Shown in pieces: positions 56,802 to 64,000 of a stretch of 64,000 nt of DNA. Below the pieces are notes generated by a model. The model was given only the letters and a program-made list of their open reading frames with translations, was not told the DNA's origin and made no database searches. Location of the stretch: NCBI GenBank assembly GCA_037975125.1, contig CM075850.1, positions 122,904,306 through 122,968,305 on the forward strand, given 5' to 3'. Origin of the DNA: Latrodectus hesperus (lineage: Eukaryota > Arthropoda > Arachnida > Araneae > Theridiidae). The first letter of the stretch is position 1; every line of letters begins with the position of its first letter. The position numbers and the translations under genes are program-made.

Positions 56802-58097
56802 ATGCAGCGTGTCACAAGAAAAATGGATATGGATTTAATGAAAAGTCTTCTCGAAAAATTAGCGGAGCAGATAGCTGAGATGAAAGCTGGACAAGAAGAG
56901 ATGAAAGCTGGACAAGAAGAGATGAAAGCTAGACAAGAAGAGATGAAAGCTGGACAAGAAGCGATTAAAACCGAGATGATGAAAGAGATAAAATCTGGAC
57001 AGGAGGAGATGAAAGCTGGACAAGAGGAGATGAAAGCTAGACAAGAAGAGATGAAAGCTGGACAAGAAGAGATGAAAGCTGGACAAGAAGAGATTAAAAC
57101 CGAGATGATGAAAGAGATAAAATCTGGACAGGAGGAACTTAAAAAGGAACTTAAGAAGGACATTGTAAGTGTTAAAGAAGAATTCTCCAACATCATTCAG
57201 GAGAAGATGAATGCAATGGAAGATAAGGTAACTTCAGTTGAAACTAAAGTTCTGGAGATAGAAGAAAACGTTGAAGAAGCATTAGACAATATGAATAAGA
57301 AGATTGAAAGCTTGGAGAAGCAAATGTCAAACAAACATGAGGAACCCAACGTGGCATTTGTGCCTTCCCTAGCCAATATTAAACTCTCAACATTTGATGG
57401 GAAATCATCCTGGCAAGTATACAAGACCCAGTTTATGATGGTAGCGGAAGCTAATGGATGGAATCCCCGAGCCCAAGCTTTTCACCTGGCGGCTTCTTTA
57501 AGAGGAGACGCGGCTGACATCCTCGAGACGCTTCCGGAGGAGCAGAGGCACGATTTCCAAGCCCTATCGAGTGCGCTTGAGCTGCGGTTTGGAGATAAGT
57601 GCACTAAAGAATATAGCAGACTACAGTTAAAGTCCCGCTATCAAAAAGCGGGTGAAAGTCTGCAAGAATTGGCTGCCGATATTCAGCGACTTTCCCATCT
57701 AGCATTTTCGGACTGCCCAGCTGAGACACGTCAAGATCTGGCTCTCCATCACTTCATCGATAGTGTGAGGGATCCGGAAATACAGAAAACACTTAGACTC
57801 GCCGATGTCAAAGATATTGGATCTGCCCTAGTCTACGCACATAAGATAGAGGCTGCCCAGCAGGCCGCGCGTAAAGACCGGCACTCAATCAGAGCCGTCT
57901 CTACTACTGATACGGACTATGATCTCAGAAAGCAAATCGAAGATCTGCGGCGAAAATTCCGTAACTTAGAAATGAGTAAAGGTGGCAGAAACACGAAAAT
58001 TCAGTGTTGGACTTGCAGTGCAGTCGGACACGTTCAGAGAGACTGCCCGAAACGAAAAGATGGTGGAAATGATCTTCCACCACAGCAGGGAAACTAA
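56802..58097 (+). CDS. Gag protein of gypsy 2
   Basis: 431 codons from the first Met after the primer-binding site. Forms the particle that packages element RNA. N-terminal region: two blocks of seven-residue MKAGQEE-type repeats separated by IKTEMMKEIKSGQ, predicted coiled coil; then an acidic-basic helix (about 115-165), the Gag core (STFDGKSSWQVYKTQF onward, with 'AASLRGDAADILETLP' and 'RFGDK'), and a CCHC knuckle CWTCSAVGHVQRDC near the end. Stops at TAA 58095-58097, seven bases after the start of a GGGAAAC motif used to enter pol. Confidence 0.92.
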   Translation: MQRVTRKMDMDLMKSLLEKLAEQIAEMKAGQEEMKAGQEEMKARQEEMKAGQEAIKTEMMKEIKSGQEEMKAGQEEMKARQEEMKAGQEEMKAGQEEIKTEMMKEIKSGQEELKKELKKDIVSVKEEFSNIIQEKMNAMEDKVTSVETKVLEIEENVEEALDNMNKKIESLEKQMSNKHEEPNVAFVPSLANIKLSTFDGKSSWQVYKTQFMMVAEANGWNPRAQAFHLAASLRGDAADILETLPEEQRHDFQALSSALELRFGDKCTKEYSRLQLKSRYQKAGESLQELAADIQRLSHLAFSDCPAETRQDLALHHFIDSVRDPEIQKTLRLADVKDIGSALVYAHKIEAAQQAARKDRHSIRAVSTTDTDYDLRKQIEDLRRKFRNLEMSKGGRNTKIQCWTCSAVGHVQRDCPKRKDGGNDLPPQQGN

Positions 58098-61000
58098 TAT
58101 GTGGCCATCTCGCGGGGCGGAGATGTCCAGAGAGTCAGAAGCCCCATTTCAAATTGTTTCATATTTCTTCCGTAAGTAGCGGCGACAACGGACTTTTCGT
58201 TATGGGACATGTCAACGAAGTTCCCTGCAGAATGATAATCGATACTGGAGCCAACGTAACTATCATTAGGACAGATTTGGCTCGCAAACTTGGTGAGAAA
58301 CTCATCTGGACGCCGCCCTGCATTACCCTCCAAACTGTGACAGGTGATAAGATTAAAGTGCATGGAAAAGTCAATCTAAACATTGCATTTGGTAATGCCG
58401 TGTACCATCATATGGCATATGTCGCTGATATAAATGACGAATTTATTCTCGGATTGGATTTCCTCAAAGAAAACAATTTCAAGTTAGACTTTAAAAATAA
58501 TGAACTACATTCATGTTCTGAAGACATAGCGATTTTTAAGACGAAATATTCAGATATTAAAACAGTCCATCATATAACTGCAAAGAGTGAAATAACATTA
58601 CCACCAAGAACTGAGACAATAGTTTCCGGAGCTCTTTCAGAAGATAATAATTTTCATTATGGATTGACTGAATATCCAGATTCCGACAATAGCGTTAAAG
58701 GAGTACTAGTGGCTTCTTCCCTCGTCGACCTTTCACGAAATGTAATCCCGGTAAGAGTTGCTAATCTAAGCAATAAGGTAAAACTAATAAAAGAAGGAGA
58801 AGTGCTGGCGACTTGCACTCCAGTGACCTGTATTAACCGAAATTGTCAAACCACACTATCTGAGCCTCCTGACACTCTAATTAATGAACTCCTTCAGAAT
58901 GCAGAGTTAGATGATAAACAAAGGAATGCTGCAAGAAATCTATTATTAGAATTCGGAGATCTCTTTTCCAAGAAATCAGATGATGTTGGGCGAACCAAAT
59001 TGACGCAGCACCGAATCAATACAGGAAATCATCCACCCATTAAACAACATCCGAGAAGATTGCCATTCGCTAAGCAGGAAGAGGTGGATAATCTTCTGAT
59101 GGAAATGCAGCAGAATGACATTATTGAGCCATCAGAGAGTCCTTGGGCTTCGCCTATTGTTTTAGTTCGGAAGAAAGATGGTTCTACCCGATTCTGCGTT
59201 GACTATCGTCGGTTAAACAACATCACTAAAAAAGATAGTTACCCTCTTCCTAGGATTGACGATACACTTGATGCTTTATCTGGAAAACAATGGTTTTCGA
59301 CTTTGGATCTCAAGAGTGGTTATTGGCAAGTAGAGATACATCCTGAGGATCGAGAAAAGACTGCATTCACCACAGGACAAGGACTTTGGCAGTTCAAGGT
59401 TATGCCATTTGGGCTTTGCAATGCACCTGCAACGTTTGAGCGCCTGATGGAGACAGTATTACGAGGACTTTCCTACGAAGCCTGTTTGGTATATTTGGAC
59501 GATATCATTATTGTAGGGCGCACATTTGAAGACCATTTAAGAAACATCCGAAAGGTGCTGGAAAAATTAAAAATGGCCAACCTGAAGCTGAATCCTTGCA
59601 AATGTAATTTATTCCGACGTGAAGTAAGCTATCTGGGACACATTATCTCTGCTGAAGGTGTAAGAACAGATCCTGAAAAGATCTCCGCAGTTAAGGACTG
59701 GAGTCGTCCAAAAGATGTCCACCAATTAAGAAGTTTTCTTGGACTATGCACATATTACAGGAAATTTGTTAAGGGTTTTTCAAGTATTGCCAGACCTCTT
59801 CACAAGTTGACAGAAGTTAAACAGAGATTTCTATGGACAGATGAATGTGAGAAAGCTTTTAAACAACTGAAGGAGGCGTTGACATCTTCGCCCGTTCTTG
59901 CATATCCCCAGCCCGAAAAATTATTCATTTTAGATACGGATGCCAGCAACGAAAATATCGGAGCTGTTTTGTCGCAAGAAATTGATGATAAAGAATATGT
60001 CATTGCTTATTGGAGTAAATGTCTATCGAAACCAGAGCGGAATTACTGTACAACCAGGAAGGAATTGCTGGCAATCGTTAAAGCCATAGAACATTTCCAC
60101 CATTATCTCTATGGAAGAAAGTTCTTGCTCCGGACAGATCACGCATCCTTAACCTGGCTTTTAAATTTTAAAAATCCGGAAGGACAGGTAGCCAGATGGA
60201 TTCAACGACTCCAGGAGTTTGACTTTGAAATACGTCATCGCAAAGGAACTCTTCATGGAAATGCTGATGCACTATCAAGGAAACCGTGCAATGAAAGCTG
60301 CCGATATTGTTCGAGAGTAGAGAAGAACTATCAGTTAGTAAATCCTTCGGTACGCCAAGTTACTGTTTCACCTCCACCGAAACCAGACCCATGGAGTGAT
60401 AAAGGACTTAGAGAAGCTCAAAAAGAAGACCCAGATATAAATCCAATTTTAGAATTAAAAGAATCTTCCAGTATGAAACCAAGTTGGCAGGATATCTCCA
60501 CCTACAGTCCTGCTACTAAGCAATATTGGGCTCTTTGGGACTCACTCCATATAAGAAATGGTGTCTTATACAGGAAATGGGAGTCCGATGATGGACGTAA
60601 TTTCAAATGGCAGCTTGTTCTTCCAAAATCAAGAATTTCAGATGTTTTGAAAGAATTGCATAGTAGTTCAACTGGAGGCCACTTTGGAGTAATGAAAACT
60701 CTACAGAAGGTTCGAGAACGCTTCTATTGGAGCAAAACGAGACAAGATGTAGAGAAATGGTGCCAATCTTGTGATGACTGTGCGGCACGTAAAGGACCGA
60801 AGAAACGTAGCCGAGGAAGGTTGCAGCGGTACAACGTAGGAGCACCTTTTGAGCGAATAGCATTGGACATTTTGGGTCCTTTACCACGATCCTCAAATGG
60901 CAACAAATACATACTAGTTGTCATGGACTACTTTACTAAATGGCCTGAAGCGTTTGCAATCCCCGATCAAGAGGCGACTACAGTAGCCGAGGTTCTAGTG

Positions 61001-61693
61001 CAACAATGGGTTTCCAGATTCGGCACACCCTTACAAATTCATTCTGATCAAGGGACAAATTTCACCTCTGTTGTGTTTAAAGGAATGTGTCAAATTCTCG
61101 GAATAGACAAGACGCAGACCACGCCACTACACCCACAATCGGACGGCATGGTAGAGAGATTTAACAGAACCATCTTGAATAATCTCTCACTTATGGTTTC
61201 CAGAAATCAGCAAGATTGGGATTTGAAGCTACCGCTGTTTCTGCTTGCATATCGCAGTGCTGTCCATGAGACTACCGGATATACTCCTTCACAGATGCTC
61301 TTTGGTCGCGAACTTCGTCTCCCTTGTGATCTTCAGTTTGGTCGTCCACCGGATACATCTTCATCGCCAGAGGAATACCTTCGAGACCTTCAGGCACGTC
61401 TTGAAGATGTCCATAACTTCGCTCGAGACCGAATCAACCTGACGACCGAAAGAATGAAGACAAGGTATGACACAAGAGCGACAGAACATGAATTTCAAGA
61501 AGGTGACAAAGTTTGGTTGTGGAACCCGATTCGACGTAAAGGACTTTCTCCAAAGTTGCAAGCCAACTGGGAAGGTCCCTACACAGTCCTAAAAAGACTG
61601 AACGACGTCGTGGTTCGTATAAGAAAATCATCTTCTTCAAAACCAAAGGTAGTACATTATGATAGATTAGCTCCTTATCGTAATGTAGAGTAA
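58073..61693 (+). CDS. Pol polyprotein of gypsy 2 (protease, RT, RNase H, integrase)
   Basis: Open in the -1 frame relative to gag from 58073 (after TGA 58070-58072) to TAA at 61693; overlaps the gag end by 25 bases and has no ATG near its start. Domains: aspartic protease (IIDTGAN at 58235-58255), reverse transcriptase (FCVDYRRLNN; FSTLDLKSGYWQ; YLDD at 59492-59503), RNase H (ILDTDASNENIGAV; RKELLAIVKAIEHF), integrase finger (GGHFGVMK...CQSCDDC), integrase core with Asp (LDILGPL), Asp (HSDQGTNF), Glu (GMVERFNRT), and C-terminal segment ending PYRNVE. All catalytic residues seen are intact, so the enzyme set is probably functional. Expressed as Gag-Pol by frameshifting. Confidence 0.94.
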   Translation, partial: SSTTAGKLICGHLAGRRCPESQKPHFKLFHISSVSSGDNGLFVMGHVNEVPCRMIIDTGANVTIIRTDLARKLGEKLIWTPPCITLQTVTGDKIKVHGKVNLNIAFGNAVYHHMAYVADINDEFILGLDFLKENNFKLDFKNNELHSCSEDIAIFKTKYSDIKTVHHITAKSEITLPPRTETIVSGALSEDNNFHYGLTEYPDSDNSVKGVLVASSLVDLSRNVIPVRVANLSNKVKLIKEGEVLATCTPVTCINRNCQTTLSEPPDTLINELLQNAELDDKQRNAARNLLLEFGDLFSKKSDDVGRTKLTQHRINTGNHPPIKQHPRRLPFAKQEEVDNLLMEMQQNDIIEPSESPWASPIVLVRKKDGSTRFCVDYRRLNNITKKDSYPLPRIDDTLDALSGKQWFSTLDLKSGYWQVEIHPEDREKTAFTTGQGLWQFKVMPFGLCNAPATFERLMETVLRGLSYEACLVYLDDIIIVGRTFEDHLRNIRKVLEKLKMANLKLNPCKCNLFRREVSYLGHIISAEGVRTDPEKISAVKDWSRPKDVHQLRSFLGLCTYYRKFVKGFSSIARPLHKLTEVKQRFLWTDECEKAFKQLKEALTSSPVLAYPQPEKLFILDTDASNENIGAVLSQEIDDKEYVIAYWSKCLSKPERNYCTTRKELLAIVKAIEHFHHYLYGRKFLLRTDHASLTWLLNFKNPEGQVARWIQRLQEFDFEIRHRKGTLHGNADALSRKPCNESCRYCSRVEKNYQLVNPSVRQVTVSPPPKPDPWSDKGLREAQKEDPDINPILELKESSSMKPSWQDISTYSPATKQYWALWDSLHIRNGVLYRKWESDDGRNFKWQLVLPKSRISDVLKELHSSSTGGHFGVMKTLQKVRERFYWSKTRQDVEKWCQSCDDCAARKGPKKRSRGRLQRYNVGAPFERIALDILGPLPRSSNGNKYILVVMDYFTKWPEAFAIPDQEATTVAEVLVQQWVSRFGTPLQIHSDQGTNFTSVVFKGMCQILGIDKTQTTPLHPQSDGMVERFNRTILNNLSLMVSRNQQDWDLKLPLFLLAYRSAVHETTGYTPSQMLFGRELRLPCDLQFGRPPDTSSSPEEYLRDLQARLEDVHNFARDRINLTTERMKTRYDTRATEHEFQEGDKVWLWNPIRRKGLSPKLQANWEGPYTVLKRLNDVVVRIRKSSSSKPKVVHYDRLAPYRNVE
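58088..58128 (+). promoter_or_regulatory. Candidate -1 ribosomal frameshift signal
   Basis: GGGAAAC at 58088-58094 fits X-XXY-YYZ in the gag frame (gGGAAAC, then TAA). After an 11-base spacer, CATCTC (58106-58111) can pair with GAGATG (58120-58125) around a GC-rich loop, extendable by GG/CC. The -1 frame is pol, open across the site. All three parts of a standard signal are present. Confidence 0.75.
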
Positions 61694-61880
61694 AAATTAG
61701 TAGACCATGGTCTCTTTGTAAATAGTATAGATAATTTTTTTATCTTTTCTATTCTTTTTGTATTTTTAGTTGCTTGTGTATGTAATGTATCCTCTTGAAA
61801 TGTAAATTCTCTTATATTAAATTTGGCCTCCTATCAGGGGATTGTACTGCCCGGGACGTGCAGTCCTTGAGAGGGGGCAA

Positions 61881-62475
61881 TGTTACAAATTTATAAATAA
61901 TGATTATATTTGTCTTAAAATATCTCAGACAGATCAGAAATTCTCACATTTTGGGCAGAAATTGCGGTATTTAGACGCGTTGTAGTTTAAAAGCGGATTT
62001 CCTAATAATTTGGCGACTTGGCGACAGATTCTTGGCGACTTGGCGACGGTTGGCGAGATTCTTGGCGACTTGGCGAGAAATCGATACTTCTGGAAACATC
62101 CATCACCTAAGCTCTAGGACCAATATTTTCCGAGATAGCCTAGAAGCTTCCAGAACCTTGGCGAAATTGGTAGATTTCTCCGCCAAGTCAGGTATAAATA
62201 CCGCAGCCCGACATGGAAGAGTCAGTTTTTGTGAAGACAGTCAGTGAGTGAAGACGATTAGTTGTGACTGCTAGTTGTTCTCTGTCTGAGGTATTTGAGA
62301 CCTGTGATTGGAAGCTGTTTCTTATTATATCTGACGAATTGTAGCTGTATAATTGTGACTGTTACAGCGGGAATTTCGTTTATTTAGTGAAGTTCTTACG
62401 AATAAAAGTCTTGTGTTCATTAAGTGGTTGCTTTATTCAACTCTCAATCGACACGAACCTGTGAAGCTCGGTACA
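61881..62475 (+). repeat. 3' LTR of gypsy 2
   Basis: 595 bp; lacks 8 bases (gttggcga) of the U3 TTGGCGA array that are present in the 5' LTR, otherwise very similar. Preceded by the purine tract ending gagggggcaa. Confidence 0.93.
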
Positions 62476-62479
62476 ATAT

Positions 62480-63330
62480 TATAGAACGAATTCATGTACA
62501 GCAATTACATCAGTAAATAAGAAACAGCAATGGAATCAAATGTTTGTATGAGTGAATAATGCCTAAATGAAAAATGCCAAGAAACAATTTAAGTTTAGAT
62601 ATATTTTTAATTGAACTTCTCAGATATAACAAGATAATTTTTCACTACTTTTTAGACACTGATACTTTAATTTATTTTAGATTCTCCATAGGGGCTCTTT
62701 TCCTTTAGCAAAACTTCTTTGTAATAAGCAATTTTTAATGAAATTTTATTTTTACGTGTAATTTTATAACTTTTGAGTATAAAATTATAAGTTCTATAAG
62801 AAATTGTCACTTTTTAAGCAAAAAAGCTATTTTTTAGCACTCTTTTTCGATAAATTTGGTATAAAACTTGGATTCGGATAAATTTTTAAAATTTGCATTA
62901 TTCACAGAATTTTTCTTTGGATAATTCACTCCTTTCAATAAGTATTGTGAATTTCTCGAAAATATTAGATTATTTTTCTCTTTTTGCAATATTATCTATA
63001 ATTGTTTGCTAATTTTACTATTATTTTCGGAGGTAAATGTTACATCCTAAACTGAAAATATTTCTTCTCTAAATTCACGAATATATTTTCATATAAATCG
63101 GCAGTTAAGCAAAGCATATCACATTGTTTTTTATATTGAACAATTAAATGTATATCTCTTAAAATTATGTCAAGAAGAAAAATTCTGAAGTATTTGGTTT
63201 ATGAAGTGATATAGCAAAACGTATAACGAAAGAATAACAGAAGCAACATGGCAAATCATGTACTGAAGAATGACCCTTATTGGGGGACGATGGAACAATT
63301 AGATGAAATATAGTTTATTATTTTTTATAG
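62480..63330. other. Intron remainder, AT-rich
   Basis: No frame or repeat recognised between the gypsy element and the next predicted exon. Confidence 0.4.
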
Positions 63331-63555
63331 CTTTTGATGTTGAACATAGGCCTGCCCCATTGAAATCGGAAGCAAATAAGGATAAGCCAAGCAGTATATT
63401 TGGAATTCCCCTACTGAAATTGTTCTTATCGCCATTTCTTTCACTTTTCAACTTCGTGCCAAAACATCCTATGCTATGGGTGATGCATGCCAACAACCGA
63501 AGCAACTTTTCAAAGGTGGATGCTCATATAATGAATCAATCTATGCCAAATTCAA
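63331..63555 (+). CDS. Second exon of the unrecognised secreted-protein gene
   Basis: 75 codons between a TTTTTTATAG acceptor and a perfect GTAAGT donor; phase 1 in and phase 1 out, matching the donor phase at 55773. The product starts FDVEHRPAPLKSEANKDKPS, then a hydrophobic stretch (IFGIPLLKLFLSPFLSLF) and ends near HIMNQSMPNS. No Cys, no known domain. GC content is clearly higher than in the flanking intron. Further exons would lie beyond the window. Function unknown; linkage to the signal exon rests on phase, order and strand. Confidence 0.6.
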
Positions 63556-63936
63556 GTAAGTCAAGTCGTTATTTCATTTCTTGGAGTAAAATTTGGCTAG
63601 TTCTCTCTAGTGTTAGTTTTACATTACTTTAATTATGATCTTATACCAGTTTACAAGTAAAATGCATCTTAAAATGTTTTAAAGGAAAGATGAGTCTTTC
63701 AGATATTGCGTGCTTTATCATCTTGTGTTAGAAATTCATGAAATATTACAATTAATCCTTAGAAAATATCTTCAATTGCATAATGACTGCATTCTTAGCA
63801 GACTTGAGAATAAAAAAATGATCATTCTCTGCAAGACCAAGGATAAACAGTTTTCTTTTTATTTATGCATCTGTTGGAAAACTATATAAGTTTTTGATGG
63901 TTACTGGGGAAAATTTCCAGCTACTCACCAATGGTG
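63556..63936. other. Intron sequence, nothing recognised
   Basis: AT-rich; no further exon could be supported. Confidence 0.4.
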
Positions 63937-64000
63937 TTGTAAAGGAGTAAAAAAACCGGGTTTATTCCCTTGGGAAAAAATTCCCGAGAATTTAAAAGAC
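63937..64000. mobile_element. Start of a hAT-like repeat, cut by the window edge
   Basis: 'tgttgtaaaggagtaaaaaa' followed by 'ccgggtttattcc' and 'ttcccgagaattt' matches the left end of the element at 28171-28803, including the preceding tgttgtaaag. Confidence 0.45.

Larger units (their letters stand above)
56169..62475 (+). mobile_element. Ty3/gypsy LTR retrotransposon 2, apparently complete
   Basis: LTRs of 603 and 595 bp, TSD ATAT at 56165-56168 and 62476-62479, primer-binding site, gag and pol frames without internal stops, purine tract. Same family as element 1. The LTRs differ by an 8-bp deletion in the U3 tandem repeat; few other differences were noticed, so insertion is recent. It lies in the sense direction in the intron between 55773 and 63331. 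Within Ty3/gypsy the clade is unresolved (no envelope gene, no chromodomain recognised). Confidence 0.95.

Noticed and set aside
63923..64000. Third exon of the secreted-protein gene after a TTTCCAG at 63923
   Set aside because: The frame is open in the right phase, but most of it matches the hAT-like repeat also seen at 28171, and the window ends before a donor can be seen.

Overview
The window looks like an AT-rich, intron-rich, repeat-dense arthropod nuclear genome, most likely a spider. This is an inference from a secreted matrix metalloproteinase (MMP) gene with long introns, many tRNA-derived SINEs, Tc1/mariner/pogo relics and young Ty3/gypsy elements. The species cannot be named from sequence alone. 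Almost every long reading frame belongs to a transposable element; host exons are short and had to be found from splice signals and reading phase.

Region 1 (about 2.5-34.8 kb, + strand) is one complete nine-exon MMP gene. All eight introns are GT-AG, phases agree throughout, and the spliced frame is 1752 nt (583 residues): signal peptide, prodomain with cysteine switch, furin-like site, zinc catalytic domain, a long acidic then Ser/Thr-rich hinge, and a four-bladed hemopexin domain. No C-terminal membrane anchor is visible. Its introns hold a mariner relic, two copies of a short LINE derivative with target-site duplications (TSDs), LINE tails, a pogo/Tigger relic, tandem repeats, and at least four SINE types built from exchangeable modules.

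Region 2 (35-55.6 kb) has no convincing host gene. It holds three Tc1-like transposase relics, a TA-flanked MITE, a young gypsy element (40599-44741) that has lost protease, reverse transcriptase and most of RNase H so that gag is fused in frame to integrase, a non-coding element with long terminal inverted repeats (45468-46979), and a probable hAT relic.

Region 3 (55.7-64 kb) begins with a signal-peptide exon (55679-55773). A phase-compatible second exon lies at 63331-63555. Together they suggest an unrecognised secreted-protein gene running off the right edge. Its 7.6-kb intron contains a full-length gypsy element (56169-62475) with intact gag and pol frames, joined by what looks like a classical -1 frameshift signal.

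The two gypsy copies belong to one family: same strand, same ATAT target, near-identical LTRs. Copy 2 encodes everything needed for transposition; copy 1 is a deletion derivative. Their U3 regions carry heat-shock-element-like sites just upstream of the TATA box, and a TTGGCGA motif that recurs in unrelated DNA elements of this window.
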